The notes under the pieces are model-generated. The model did no database searches. It saw nothing but the letters and a program-made list of their open reading frames with translations, and was not told the origin of the DNA. This document shows positions 10,425 through 20,300 of a stretch of 64,000 nt of DNA, piece after piece. Position numbers and translations under genes: made by a program. The stretch is from Klebsiella pneumoniae (lineage in GTDB: Bacteria > Pseudomonadota > Gammaproteobacteria > Enterobacterales > Enterobacteriaceae), in NCBI RefSeq assembly GCF_000742135.1, contig NZ_KN046818.1:372841-436840 (forward strand), given 5' to 3'. Positions within the stretch are counted from its first letter, which is position 1. Each line of letters opens with the position of its first letter.

Positions 10425-11408
10425 ATGTATAAACGTCTGGTCGTTAATATTTTTTCATCCTTGCTGTTGGGGGCTGCGCTTATTTCCGCGCCGGTATATG
10501 CGGCGGAAAAAACCGTAGTCAATATTTCAAAAGTGGACGGCATGCCATGGTTTAACCGGATGGGTGAAGGGGTAGTCCAGGCCGGGAAAGAGTTTAACCT
10601 CAACGCCTCCCAGGTAGGGCCGTCCAGCACCGATGCGCCGCAGCAGGTGAAAATTATTGAGGACCTGATTGCACGTAAAGTGGATGCCATCACTATCGTG
10701 CCTAACGATGCCAACGTGCTGGAGCCGGTATTCAAAAAAGCCCGTGACGCCGGCATCGTGGTACTGACCAACGAATCGCCCGGGCAGCCGAGCGCCAACT
10801 GGGATGTGGAGATAATCGATAACGAGAAGTTCGCTGCTGAATACGTGGAGCATATGGCCAAGCGGATGGGTGGCAAAGGCGGCTACGTTATCTATGTCGG
10901 TAGCCTTACGGTACCGCAGCACAACCTGTGGGCCGATCTGCTGGTGAAATACCAAAAAGAACATTACCCGGACATGCATGAAGTCACCCGCCGAATGCCG
11001 GTGGCGGAAAGTGTTGATGATTCCCGCCGTACCACGCTCGATCTGATGAAAACTTACCCGGATCTGAAAGCGGTGGTCTCTTTTGGTTCGAATGGCCCGA
11101 TTGGCGCGGGGCGCGCGGTGAAAGAGAAGCGTGCGAAAAATAAAGTCGCGGTCTACGGGATGATGATCCCCTCGCAGGCGGCTTCTCTTATTAAGAGCGG
11201 CGATATTACCGAAGGGATCACCTACGATCCGGCGACAGCCGGCTATGCCCTCGCGGCCGTCGCCAGCACCCTGCTGAACGGCAAAACCATTGAGCCGGGA
11301 TTTGAACTGAAAGAGCTCGGTAAAGCGGAGGTCGATAGCGACAAGCATATTATCCGCTTCCATAAAGTGCTGCTGGTAAATAAAGACAATATTGATTCGC
11401 TCTACTAA
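10425..11408 (+). CDS. LsrB-like periplasmic sugar-binding protein of ABC transporter
   Basis: The 327-residue protein starts at 10425, where GAGG lies nine bases upstream (an ATG at 10320 lacks this). It has a typical signal peptide ending PVYAAEKTV. The mature part is a type I periplasmic-binding fold (Peripla_BP_4): IEDLIARKVDAITIVPNDANVLEPV and the C-terminal VLLVNKDNID resemble LsrB/RhaS/YtfQ proteins that bind AI-2, rhamnose or hexoses. It is the first gene of a four-gene operon with one ATPase and two permeases. No kinase or sugar isomerase accompanies it, so the ligand cannot be deduced. It is not the lsr locus itself, because lsrK, lsrR and lsrFG are absent. Confidence 0.9.
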   Translation: MYKRLVVNIFSSLLLGAALISAPVYAAEKTVVNISKVDGMPWFNRMGEGVVQAGKEFNLNASQVGPSSTDAPQQVKIIEDLIARKVDAITIVPNDANVLEPVFKKARDAGIVVLTNESPGQPSANWDVEIIDNEKFAAEYVEHMAKRMGGKGGYVIYVGSLTVPQHNLWADLLVKYQKEHYPDMHEVTRRMPVAESVDDSRRTTLDLMKTYPDLKAVVSFGSNGPIGAGRAVKEKRAKNKVAVYGMMIPSQAASLIKSGDITEGITYDPATAGYALAAVASTLLNGKTIEPGFELKELGKAEVDSDKHIIRFHKVLLVNKDNIDSLY

Positions 11409-11458
11409 TCCACCTTCCGGGGCGCCTGCCGCCCCGGCTTAACCAGCCAGGGGATGCT

Positions 11459-12943
11459 ATGGAACCTTTCCTTTCCCTTCGACACGTCAGCAAAACCTTC
11501 CACGCCAACCGCGCGCTCAATGATATCAGCATCGACTTTATGCCCGGAGAAGTGCACTGCCTGGCCGGGCAGAACGGTTGCGGGAAGTCGACGTTGATCA
11601 AAATTATCTCTGGCGTCTATCGCCCGGATGAGGGCGCAGCGATGACGCTGGGCGGCAAGACGTGGCCCAAACTGACGCCAGCGGCCTCTGTCGCCCATGG
11701 GATCCAGGTGATTTATCAGGATCTGTCACTGTTTCCCAATCTCAGCGTGTGGGAGAACATTGCTATAAACCACTATCATCGCGGCGTGCTGGTGAGGCGC
11801 AGCGAACTGCGACGCAGTGCGGAGCAGGCGATGCGCAGTATTAACGTCTCGCTGCCGCTGGATGCCGCCGTGGAATCGCTCTCCATCGCTCGCTGTCAGC
11901 TGGTGGCTATCTGCCGCGCGCTGGCGCAGGATGCCCGGCTTATCATTATGGATGAACCCACGGCCTCATTGACCCATCAGGAAGTGGAGGGACTATTGCA
12001 TGTGGTGCGCCAGCTGCGTGAGAGGGGGATCTGCATCGTCTTCGTAAGCCACCGTCTGGAAGAGGTCATGGCCGTATCGGACCGCATCAGCGTGCTGAAG
12101 GATGGCAATCTGGTCGGCACCTTGCCGGCGGCAGAGGTAACCACCCGCCGGCTCGGTTTTCTGATGACGGGCCAGGAGTTTGACTATCAGGTGCGCGATC
12201 TGTGGCAGGGGCAGGGCAGTACGCCGGTGCTGGAGGTGCGCAATCTCAGCCGCAAGGGGGAATATCATAACGTCTCCCTGAAGGTCGAAGCCGGAGAAGT
12301 AGTGTCGATAGTCGGCCTGTTGGGCGCCGGGCGAACAGAGCTGTGCCTGAGCCTTTTCGGCATGACCCGCCCTGACAGCGGCGAGATCCTGATAAATGGC
12401 CACCCGGTGCGGTTGCGTAGCAATCAGGACGCTATCCGCCACGGTATCGGCTATGTCTCCGAGGACCGTATGTCGCGCGGCCTGGTGATGAGTCAGTCGA
12501 TTGAAAACAACATTATCAGCACCGTGTTTCATAAAGTGAAAGGCGCTTGCGGACTATTGAGTGATAGTAAAGCTCAGCAGCTGGTCGCAAGAATGGTCAA
12601 CGCGTTGACCATTAAGGCGCCGGATACGCATCTGCCGGTGAATACCCTCTCCGGTGGTAATGCCCAGCGCGTTTCTATCGCCAAATGGCTGGCGATCTCT
12701 CCTAAGCTGCTGCTCCTCGATAGCCCAACCGTGGGGGTGGATATCGCAAACAAAGCCGGGATCTATCATATCATCAGCGATTTGGCTGCCCATGGTATCG
12801 CCGTGCTGATGATTTGCGACGAGATTGAAGAGGCGTGGTACCAGAGTCATCGCATCCTGGTGATGAAGCAGGGCGAGTTGACCCATAGCTTCCTGCCGGA
12901 CAGCAGTACCCAGCAGCAGATAGCGGAGGTGGTCAATGGCTAA
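11459..12943 (+). CDS. Sugar ABC transporter ATP-binding protein, duplicated (RbsA/MglA type)
   Basis: The 494-residue protein consists of two ABC domains. The first has Walker A GQNGCGKST near residue 40 and Walker B LIIMDEPTASLTHQE. The second has the degenerate P-loop VGLLGAGRTEL typical of sugar importers of this class, with signature LSGGNAQRVSIAKWL and LLLDSPTVGVD. In the second Walker B the usual Glu after Asp is replaced by Ser (LDSP), which is common in the degenerate copy. A GGGGA lies six bases before the ATG. The stop overlaps the next gene by eight bases, so expression is coupled to the permeases. Confidence 0.94.
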   Translation: MEPFLSLRHVSKTFHANRALNDISIDFMPGEVHCLAGQNGCGKSTLIKIISGVYRPDEGAAMTLGGKTWPKLTPAASVAHGIQVIYQDLSLFPNLSVWENIAINHYHRGVLVRRSELRRSAEQAMRSINVSLPLDAAVESLSIARCQLVAICRALAQDARLIIMDEPTASLTHQEVEGLLHVVRQLRERGICIVFVSHRLEEVMAVSDRISVLKDGNLVGTLPAAEVTTRRLGFLMTGQEFDYQVRDLWQGQGSTPVLEVRNLSRKGEYHNVSLKVEAGEVVSIVGLLGAGRTELCLSLFGMTRPDSGEILINGHPVRLRSNQDAIRHGIGYVSEDRMSRGLVMSQSIENNIISTVFHKVKGACGLLSDSKAQQLVARMVNALTIKAPDTHLPVNTLSGGNAQRVSIAKWLAISPKLLLLDSPTVGVDIANKAGIYHIISDLAAHGIAVLMICDEIEEAWYQSHRILVMKQGELTHSFLPDSSTQQQIAEVVNG

Positions 12944-13907
12944 TCTGTTGAAACGACATGAATTCTGGTTAGGCATGTTCATTATTGCGCTGTGCCTGCT
13001 GCTGGGCTGGCGCAGTGAGGAATTTTTCACTTTCGGCAATATTTACGACCTCGCTAATAACTATGCGATGCTGACCATTCTCGCCTGTGGTCTGTTCGTG
13101 GTGCTGATCGCCGGCGGGATTGATATCTCCTTCCCGGCTATGACCATTATCGCCCAGTACGGCATGGTGGTGATGCTGCAAAAAGTAGGCGGCAACTTCG
13201 CGGTGGCTTTTGTGCTTGCCGGCGGCATCGGCGTGCTGCTGGGGCTGGTGAACGCGCTGTTGGTTAATCGTCTGCGGGTGCCCTCGATCATTATCACCAT
13301 TTCTACGCTCAACATTTTCTACGGTTTGCTGCTGTGGTTAAGCAAAGGTGTCTGGCTCTACGACTTCCCTCCGTGGTTTGAAAAGGGGGTTATGCTGTTC
13401 AAATATACCGATGCCGATGGTTACGATTACGGCCTGGGGCTGCCGCTGCTGACGATGATCGTCGTGGTGCTGTTGACCGCGTTTATCATGAATTTCACCA
13501 CCGTTGGCCGCAAGATCTATGCCATGGGGGGCAACCGGGAATCCGCCAGCCGCGTCGGCTTCAGCGTGCTCCGCCTGCAGCTGTTCGTTTATGGCTATAT
13601 GGGGCTAATGTCGGGGGCCGCAGGTGTCGTGCAGGCGTGGACAGTGATGACCGTTGCGCCGGATTCACTGCTGGGCTATGAGCTGACGGTGCTGGCGGCG
13701 GTGGTGCTGGGCGGCACCAGCCTGATTGGCGGGCGCGGAACTCTCACCGGTACGCTGCTGGGGGTGATTTTACTGGCGGTGATGCAGAACGGCCTGAACC
13801 TGCTAGGGGTCTCCTCCTACTGGCAGACCCTGATCACTGGGGCGATCATCGTCGTCAGCATCAGCGTAACGGCATGGAGCCAGCATCAGAACCGGAGCTT
13901 GTTATGA
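12936..13907 (+). CDS. Sugar ABC transporter permease 1
   Basis: This 323-residue inner-membrane protein of the BPD_transp_2 family (RbsC/AraH/LsrC) has about nine or ten hydrophobic helices. The family loop is seen as LAAVVLGGTSLIGGRGTLTGTLLG near the C-terminus. It overlaps the ATPase gene by eight bases and the second permease by four. With the partner permease it should form the membrane channel. Confidence 0.93.
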   Translation: MANLLKRHEFWLGMFIIALCLLLGWRSEEFFTFGNIYDLANNYAMLTILACGLFVVLIAGGIDISFPAMTIIAQYGMVVMLQKVGGNFAVAFVLAGGIGVLLGLVNALLVNRLRVPSIIITISTLNIFYGLLLWLSKGVWLYDFPPWFEKGVMLFKYTDADGYDYGLGLPLLTMIVVVLLTAFIMNFTTVGRKIYAMGGNRESASRVGFSVLRLQLFVYGYMGLMSGAAGVVQAWTVMTVAPDSLLGYELTVLAAVVLGGTSLIGGRGTLTGTLLGVILLAVMQNGLNLLGVSSYWQTLITGAIIVVSISVTAWSQHQNRSLL

Positions 13908-14860
13908 AAAAATCGTGGCGCAACAACGTTGAGTTTTACCTGATCGGCCTGCTGCTGCTGATGGTTATCGCCTTTAGCATCGCCATGCCAAACATCTTCT
14001 GGTCTGTCAGCAATTTCCAGTCGATTGCCTCGCAAATGCCGGTGCTGGGGATCCTGGCGCTGGCGATGGCCATGACTATGCTTTGCGGCGGCATTAATTT
14101 GTCAATTATCGCGACGGCTAACGCCTGCTCGCTGGTGATGGCTTGGGTGGCGACGAGCTATCCGCCTGGGGGCGCTACCGCGCTGGCGACGCTGCTGGCT
14201 GGCGGAGGGGCGGCGATGATCATTGGCCTGTGCAACGGGATATTGATCGCCGGGATCCGCGTTTCGCCGATCCTGGCTACCCTTGGCATGATGACCCTGC
14301 TCAAAGGGATAAATATTCTGATCACCGGCGGCAGCGCCATCGCTAACTATCCGCAGTGGGTGCTGTGGCTGAATCACGCCCAGTGGTTCGGTATTCCGCT
14401 GCCAATGTGGCTTTTTGCGGTGGTGGCGGCCGGGCTGCGGGTGCTGCTGGAGAAAAGCCCGCTGGGTCGGGCGATCATGTTGATCGGATCCAACGAACGG
14501 GCGACCCATTATTCCGGGATCAATACCCGGCGGGTGTTGATGTGGGTATATGTCATCTCGGCCCTGCTCTGCGCGGTGGCTGCGTTTCTGATGATGTCGA
14601 AGCTGAACTCAGCCAAAGCATCTTATGGGGAATCGTATTTGCTGGTGTCGATCCTCGCGGCGGTGCTTGGCGGCGTGAATCCGGATGGCGGTAGCGGGCG
14701 CATCGTTGGGATGGTGCTCGCGCTGTTCCTGCTGCAGATTATTGAGAGTGGGTTCAATATCCTCGGTATCAGCCCCTATTTGACGATGGCGCTGTGGGGC
14801 GTATTGCTGCTGTGCTTTATCCAGGCGCGAGGCATGCTGGGACTGGAGAGAGCCGGGTAA
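13904..14860 (+). CDS. Sugar ABC transporter permease 2
   Basis: This is a second BPD_transp_2 permease, 318 residues, with about nine helices and the family loop LAAVLGGVNPDGGSGRIVGMVLA. I chose the ATG at 13904 (ATGA overlap with the first permease stop, GGAG seven bases upstream) over the ATG at 13874. It is the last gene of the operon; the 3' neighbour at 14897 is on the other strand. Only about 36 bases separate the two stop codons. Confidence 0.92.
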   Translation: MKKSWRNNVEFYLIGLLLLMVIAFSIAMPNIFWSVSNFQSIASQMPVLGILALAMAMTMLCGGINLSIIATANACSLVMAWVATSYPPGGATALATLLAGGGAAMIIGLCNGILIAGIRVSPILATLGMMTLLKGINILITGGSAIANYPQWVLWLNHAQWFGIPLPMWLFAVVAAGLRVLLEKSPLGRAIMLIGSNERATHYSGINTRRVLMWVYVISALLCAVAAFLMMSKLNSAKASYGESYLLVSILAAVLGGVNPDGGSGRIVGMVLALFLLQIIESGFNILGISPYLTMALWGVLLLCFIQARGMLGLERAG

Positions 14861-14896
14861 ATGACCCGTCCTCGGGGGCGAAGACGGGATAGCCAG

Positions 14897-15679
14897 TTAT
14901 TCGCTACGCAAATGCACCGCCAGGCCGCTTTGCCCTGGCGCCAGCTCCGGGCGCAGCGTCAGCGACGGGATCAGATAATCGCCATGATTCTGGCGGCGGA
15001 ATGGAATGGGCTCGGTTTGCCACAGCGTGTCCAGCCGCTCGGCCAGGGCGGCGCACTGATCGGCGAACTGCCCGGCATCGGTTTTATCCGTGCGGTAGAA
15101 CACCAGCGGCGGAAGCACCTCAAAGCCGGGGTAGAACAGCATACCGTGCTGAATGGGGAACAGGATGTCGTCGATGGGGCCATTGATCCCGCGCGGTGAA
15201 TAGTGTTCCGCCCAGCCGCCGGCGGTGACGATCAGCATCGCCCGCTTGCCGACGAAAGTGCCTTCCCCGTAGCGATCCCCCCAGTGGCGGTCGCTGTGCT
15301 CGCCGACGCCATAGGCAAAGCCCCAGGCGTACACCCTGTCGATCCAGCCCTTCATGATGGCGGGCATCGAGAACCACCATAGCGGGAACTGGAAAATCAC
15401 CGTATCGGCCCACAGCAGCTTTTCCTGCTCGGCTGCGATATCCGCACTTTGGGTGCCCTGGGCAAAGGCCTGTTTGGAATCGAGGGTCGGCCGCCAGAAC
15501 TCGCCGACCGGCGGGGCGCCGCTGTCATCGGCGTCATACCCGGCCTTCCAGCGCATGGCGTAGAGATCGGAGACTTGCACTTCATGCCCGGCCTGCTGCA
15601 GATGGCGGACGGCAAAATTTTTCAGCGCGCCATTGAGCGAGCGCGGTTCCGGATGGGCGTAAATCAGCAGTACTTTCAT
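14897..15679 (-). CDS. Flavodoxin-fold NAD(P)H dehydrogenase (quinone)
   Basis: The 260-residue protein belongs to the Flavodoxin_2 family (NQO/MdaB/KefF-like). It starts MKVLLIYAHPEPRSLNGAL, the flavin-phosphate-binding strand-loop. It has the FQFPLWWFSMPAIMKGWIDRVYAWGFAYG segment that contacts FMN/FAD and the quinone, and LIVTAGGWAEHYSPRG. It should reduce quinones or nitro/azo compounds in the cytoplasm with NAD(P)H. It is divergent from the LysR gene at 15766 with 86 bases between, the classic layout for a LysR-controlled target. Confidence 0.92.
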   Translation of the reverse strand: MKVLLIYAHPEPRSLNGALKNFAVRHLQQAGHEVQVSDLYAMRWKAGYDADDSGAPPVGEFWRPTLDSKQAFAQGTQSADIAAEQEKLLWADTVIFQFPLWWFSMPAIMKGWIDRVYAWGFAYGVGEHSDRHWGDRYGEGTFVGKRAMLIVTAGGWAEHYSPRGINGPIDDILFPIQHGMLFYPGFEVLPPLVFYRTDKTDAGQFADQCAALAERLDTLWQTEPIPFRRQNHGDYLIPSLTLRPELAPGQSGLAVHLRSE

Positions 15680-15765
15680 AATATCACCTCTGGCGTATGG
15701 AGAGCTGCAGAGTAGGAAAGCTGACGCTATAGTAGAAATTAATTACTTAAATTCCCGGTATAGTC

Positions 15766-16674
15766 GTGATTAATTTACAGCGTCTGGATCTCAATCTGTT
15801 GCGCACCCTGGATGTGCTGCTTAGCGAAAACAACGTTACCCGGGCGGCGCAGCGGCTGAATCTGTCGCAGCCCTCGGTAAGTATTCAGCTCGCCAGGCTG
15901 CGGGAGATTTTCGCCGATCCGCTGCTGATGCCGGGCCCGCGCGGCATGCAGCCCACCGCCCGCGCCGATGAGCTTCGCCAGCCGCTGCGCGCCGCATTAG
16001 CCGCGCTGGAGCAGGCGGTGGCGCCGGTCAGCCCTTTTGATCCGGCCACGGCGGCGGAGACCTGGCGGGTGGCGGCGACGGACTATATGGCCTCGGCGAT
16101 CCTCCTGCCGATGCTGGCTGGGTTACGCCAGGCCTCTCCCGGCAGTCGGCTGGCGGTATTCGAGCTGCAGCCTGCGCGGCTGGAGCAGCAGGCGGCCAAC
16201 GATACAGTAGATCTTTTCTTTCATACCCGCGAGGGCGCGCCGCCGGGGCTGCATCAGCGCCTGCTGTTTCGCGAACGCTACGTGCTGGCTGGCCGGGCGG
16301 AACATTCGGCGCTGCGGCCTGGGCTTAGCCTGGAAACGTTCTGTCAGCTGGAGCACGTGATCGTCTCCCCGGACGGGGGCGGCTTCAGCGCGGCGACCGA
16401 TATCGCGCTGGCGAACCTCGGACTGATGCGGCGGGTTGTCCTTTCCGTGCCACATTTCCTGTTTATGCTGGAGACCCTGCGCAATAGCGATCTGGTGGCG
16501 GTCCTGCCGGAGCGGCTGGTGCGCGGGCAGAGCGGGCTGGTGGTCGTCGAGCCGCCGCTGGCGGTCGCCGGCTTTGAGATGCTGATGCTGTGGCACGAGC
16601 GCTGGCACCGCGACCCGGCGCATCAATGGCTGCGTCAGTTCATTGTGAATTCACTGGAGGAACAGACATGCTGA
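15766..16674 (+). CDS. LysR-family transcriptional regulator
   Basis: The 302-residue protein has an N-terminal winged helix-turn-helix ([42 protein letters not shown], about residues 6-48) followed by a periplasmic-binding-like effector domain. Translation begins at GTG 15766 ([10 protein letters not shown]); no better ATG is available. The gene overlaps fosA by seven bases and lies divergent to the quinone reductase at 15679, so it probably controls that gene and itself, and fosA is read through from it. A LysR gene next to fosA is the usual Klebsiella arrangement. Confidence 0.93.
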   Translation: MINLQRLDLNLLRTLDVLLSENNVTRAAQRLNLSQPSVSIQLARLREIFADPLLMPGPRGMQPTARADELRQPLRAALAALEQAVAPVSPFDPATAAETWRVAATDYMASAILLPMLAGLRQASPGSRLAVFELQPARLEQQAANDTVDLFFHTREGAPPGLHQRLLFRERYVLAGRAEHSALRPGLSLETFCQLEHVIVSPDGGGFSAATDIALANLGLMRRVVLSVPHFLFMLETLRNSDLVAVLPERLVRGQSGLVVVEPPLAVAGFEMLMLWHERWHRDPAHQWLRQFIVNSLEEQTC

Positions 16675-17090
16675 GTGGACTGAATCACCTGACCCTGGCA
16701 GTCAGCCAGCTGGCGCCGAGTGTGGCGTTTTATCAGCAGCTGCTGGGCATGACGCTGCATGCCCGCTGGGACAGCGGGGCTTATCTCTCCTGCGGCGATT
16801 TGTGGCTGTGCCTGTCGCTGGATCCGCAGCGGCGCGTTACTCCGCCGGAAGAGAGCGACTACACCCATTATGCGTTTAGTATTAGCGAAGCCGATTTTGC
16901 TAGCTTCGCCGCCCGCCTTGAGGCTGCCGGCGTGGCGATCTGGAAGCTGAACCGTAGCGAAGGCGCTTCGCACTATTTCCTCGATCCCGATGGCCATAAG
17001 CTGGAGCTGCACGTCGGCAGTCTCGCCCAGCGTCTGGCCGCCTGCCGCGAACAGCCGTATAAGGGGATGGTGTTTTTTGAGGATGAGTAA
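16668..17090 (+). CDS. fosA: Fosfomycin glutathione transferase FosA
   Basis: This vicinal-oxygen-chelate metalloenzyme opens the fosfomycin epoxide with glutathione, using Mn2+ and K+. The metal ligands are seen as H7, H67 and E113 (NHLTLAV, DYTHYAF, KLELHVG), and the [17 protein letters not shown] segment carries the potassium loop and active site. It is 140 residues long. The sequence is nearly that of the chromosomal Klebsiella FosA (FosA5/FosA6 group), but ends MVFFEDE, whereas I remember the usual end as MVFFDQ. It overlaps the upstream LysR stop, with an AGGAA nine bases before the ATG. All catalytic residues are present, so it should be active. Confidence 0.96.
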   Translation: MLSGLNHLTLAVSQLAPSVAFYQQLLGMTLHARWDSGAYLSCGDLWLCLSLDPQRRVTPPEESDYTHYAFSISEADFASFAARLEAAGVAIWKLNRSEGASHYFLDPDGHKLELHVGSLAQRLAACREQPYKGMVFFEDE

Positions 17091-17107
17091 GTGGTAACTG
17101 GGAACCT

Positions 17108-17138
17108 GTAGCCCCGGTAAGCGCAGCGCCACCGGGGA
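17108..17138. repeat. REP-type palindrome
   Basis: The palindromic unit GTAGCCCCGGTAAGCGCAGC continues to CGCCACCGGGG. It is the same unit as at 2830, 25146, 47701 and 51691, lies just downstream of fosA, and probably stabilises the transcript end or ends transcription. Confidence 0.8.
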
Positions 17139-17369
17139 GATGAGCGTCGTGTATTAACCTTCGAGGTTCAGTTCGACATTGCACTTGAACACCAGGAAGC
17201 CCATCAGCGCGCACAAGTTCACCAGACGGCTGAGATTATTACTATTGCCGTCGAATCGGAGGCTGGAAACCAGAGATATCAGCGCCACATGCAGGGGGGA
17301 TGTAGGTATTTTTAGTCGCAGGCGTACTTTCGCCAGCAGCGGCTTATCACCTGCCATCCTGCAGTAAAC

Positions 17370-20300
17370 TTAGTGCAGCGTGTTAATATGATGCTGCTTA
17401 AAATTCTCCGCCTGCGCCAGTACGCCCATATACACATCATCATTCGCCACCGGTGGGAACTTATGCTTATGCAGTAACAGAATGAGTTCCACTTTCAGTT
17501 TCGCTTTAATGTCATCACGCTTGCTCCAGTCCGGATACTTCGAGGTGTTATCGACCACCGCCTTCATCTCTTTCGCCAGCGCCAGCATCTTGTCATCCTC
17601 ATAGGTGAATTGATACTTATCGCGCATATGCGCCAGAATGTCGTAGAAGGCTTTCTCTTCGATATCAATCCCCATTTCGGCGTAGGTACCCATTTCGGTT
17701 TTGATATCGTAGATAATATCGGTCATCTCCTGGCTGAAAGAATCAAACTCTTCACCGTTGAGAACATCATCTTCCCGGCGTTCGTTATATTTATCCATAA
17801 TTGACTGGAAACGGCGAGTAAAGTTGATCCCCTGAAGCTGGTTGATCTTTTTAAAGTCGCTAATGGCTTTTTCCAGCAGCTTTTGCAGCAGCTGAATTTT
17901 GGTTGCCGGCAGTTTGATCTTATTGATTCGCGCCAGATAATCGTCGTCGAAAATATCGATCGACTCCGCTTTTTTGTCGCCAAGGAAAAACAACTCTTCC
18001 ACGCCGTCGGCCTTCAGCGCATCGGCAATCATCTCGCGTACGCGGGCGTTCATTTGGGTCACGTCCGGTGCGTCGCCTTTGGTCAGCTTGAAGACGATGG
18101 AGCGCACGGCAATATAAAAGTGAATGTAGTCGCGCTCGGTCTGCGCAAGCGCTTCGCTGCCGCAGCAGACGTCGTAGGCCGCTTTCAGGCGCTTCACCAG
18201 CCCCATAAAGCGGCGCTCTGTCTTCTGAGTGCGCATGACAAACTCTGCCGCCTGATTCAGGCAGGCCAGCTGCGCCTGCGGTTCTCCTGTGAAGTAAGCC
18301 CGGCTGTCGAAGTCGTGCAAAACCTGCGCCAGCAGTTCGAGATGGTTTTTCACCTCAATCACTGACTGCTGGATATCTTCAAAGTTAGTGGCGTCAATGC
18401 GGGAATACATCGCCAGCGCCTGGTTCATCTGGCGCTTAATGCCGATATAGTCGACGACCAGCCCTTTACTTTTGCCTTCCAGCTTGCGGTTAACGCGGGA
18501 GATGGTCTGGATCAGGTTATGCTTTTGCAGCGGCTTATCGATATAAATAGTGTCCAGCTCCGGTACGTCAAAACCGGTCAGCCACATGTCCACCACGATG
18601 GCGATTTTGAAATTTGATTTGTCGTTTTTGAACTGCTTATCCAGTTCCTTGCGGTACTCTTTACTGCCCAACAAATCGTACAGTTGTACGCTATCGTCTT
18701 TGCCGCGGGTCATTACCATCTTGACCATTTCGGACGGCGGCAGTTCCTTCTGCTCCTGCTCGGTAAGCTCTATACCATCCGGCGCTTGTTTCACCGCAAA
18801 CCATGCCGGACGAAAGTCTTTTAATTGACGATAGAAATCCCAGGCAATTTCCCGGCTGGCGCAGACAAACATCGCTTTACCTTTCACCGTGGAGCCTTCG
18901 GTGACACGTTTTTCATAGTGTTTAGCAAAGTCTTCCGCCAGCGCTTTCAGGCGGTCTTCATCACCGAGAATGGCGTTCATAGTGGCGCTGGCTTTTTTGC
19001 TCTCGTCGATTTGCCACTCGTTGGTGCCCGCATTGGCGCACTCTTCGTAATATTTTTCCACCTCTTCCAGCTTGCGGGCATCGAGGATGACCTTCGCGGC
19101 GCGGCCTTCATAGACGATGCGCACGGTGATCTCATCCTGCACGGATTCGGTCATGGTGTAGCTGTCGACGATGTTGCCAAAGACTTCCATCGTGGCGTCG
19201 ATAGGGGTACCGGTAAAACCAACATAGGTGGCCTGTGGCAGCGAGTCGTGCAGATATTTGGCGAAACCGTAAGTTTTGCGCACCTTGCCATTTTCTTTAT
19301 CGACGATCACTTTCTGATCGAGGTTGACCTGGCTGCGGTGCGCTTCGTCGGAAATACAGATGATATTGCTGCGCTCGGAGAGCAGTTCAGTGTCTTCGGT
19401 AAATTTATGGATAGTGGTCAGGAAGACGCCGCCGCTGTTGCGACCGGCCAGCTTTTCCCGCAGATCCTCACGGCTGGTTACGGGCACCACGGTCTCGTCG
19501 CCGATATAGTTTTTGGCATTGCACATCTGCGCCGAGAGCTGATCGTCCAGATCGGTGCGGTCGGTGATCAGCACGATCGTCGGGCTGGCGAACTCGACGC
19601 TTTTCATCAGCAGACGGGTTAAGAACTGCATGGTGTAGCTCTTGCCGCAGCCGGTCGCGCCAAAGTAGGTGCCGCCCTTGCCGTCGCCGAAAGGTTTACG
19701 CGCCCGTTCGATGCTGTAGTACAGCTTGCGCGCCGCATAATACTGCGGGTAGCGGCAGCAAATTTTTACTTCGTGTTTGGCTTTATCCGGGAAGCAGATA
19801 AAGTTTTTGATCACGTCCAGCAGACGGACCGGGTGAAACAGTCCCTGAATCATCGAATGCAGGGAGGAGATGCCGTCCTGCTCGCGGTTTTCATTGCCGG
19901 TAACTTTGCGCCAGGAGTAGAAATACTCGTATGGCGCAAAAAGGTTACCCATGCGGTTATTGACGCCGTCGCTGATAATGCACAGCGCGTTATAGACAAA
20001 CAGCTGCGGAATATCGCGGCGATAGCGGGTGCAGAGCTGCTTATACGCATCGCCAATATTGGCTTCCTGCTCGCGCACCGCGCTTTTAAATTCAAATACC
20101 ACTAACGGCAGGCCGTTGATATACAGGATGGCATCCGGAATACGCGGCTGGTTTTCTTTGCCGGTGATGGTCAGCTGATTGACGATTTTAACCCTGTTCA
20201 GCGGCTGGATAAGATAGCTTGCAGGGGGCTCAGCAGCATGCTGCAGCGGCATGTCTTCGGTATCGAACAGTTCACGCAGCGCAGCGGCCTGGTGCCGGGT

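Noticed and set aside
17154-17357. A 67-codon minus-strand frame between fosA and hsdR
   Set aside because: It has no recognisable domain and no convincing ribosome binding site, and the opposite strand also has an open frame of the same size; it may be a degraded fragment, but cannot be supported.
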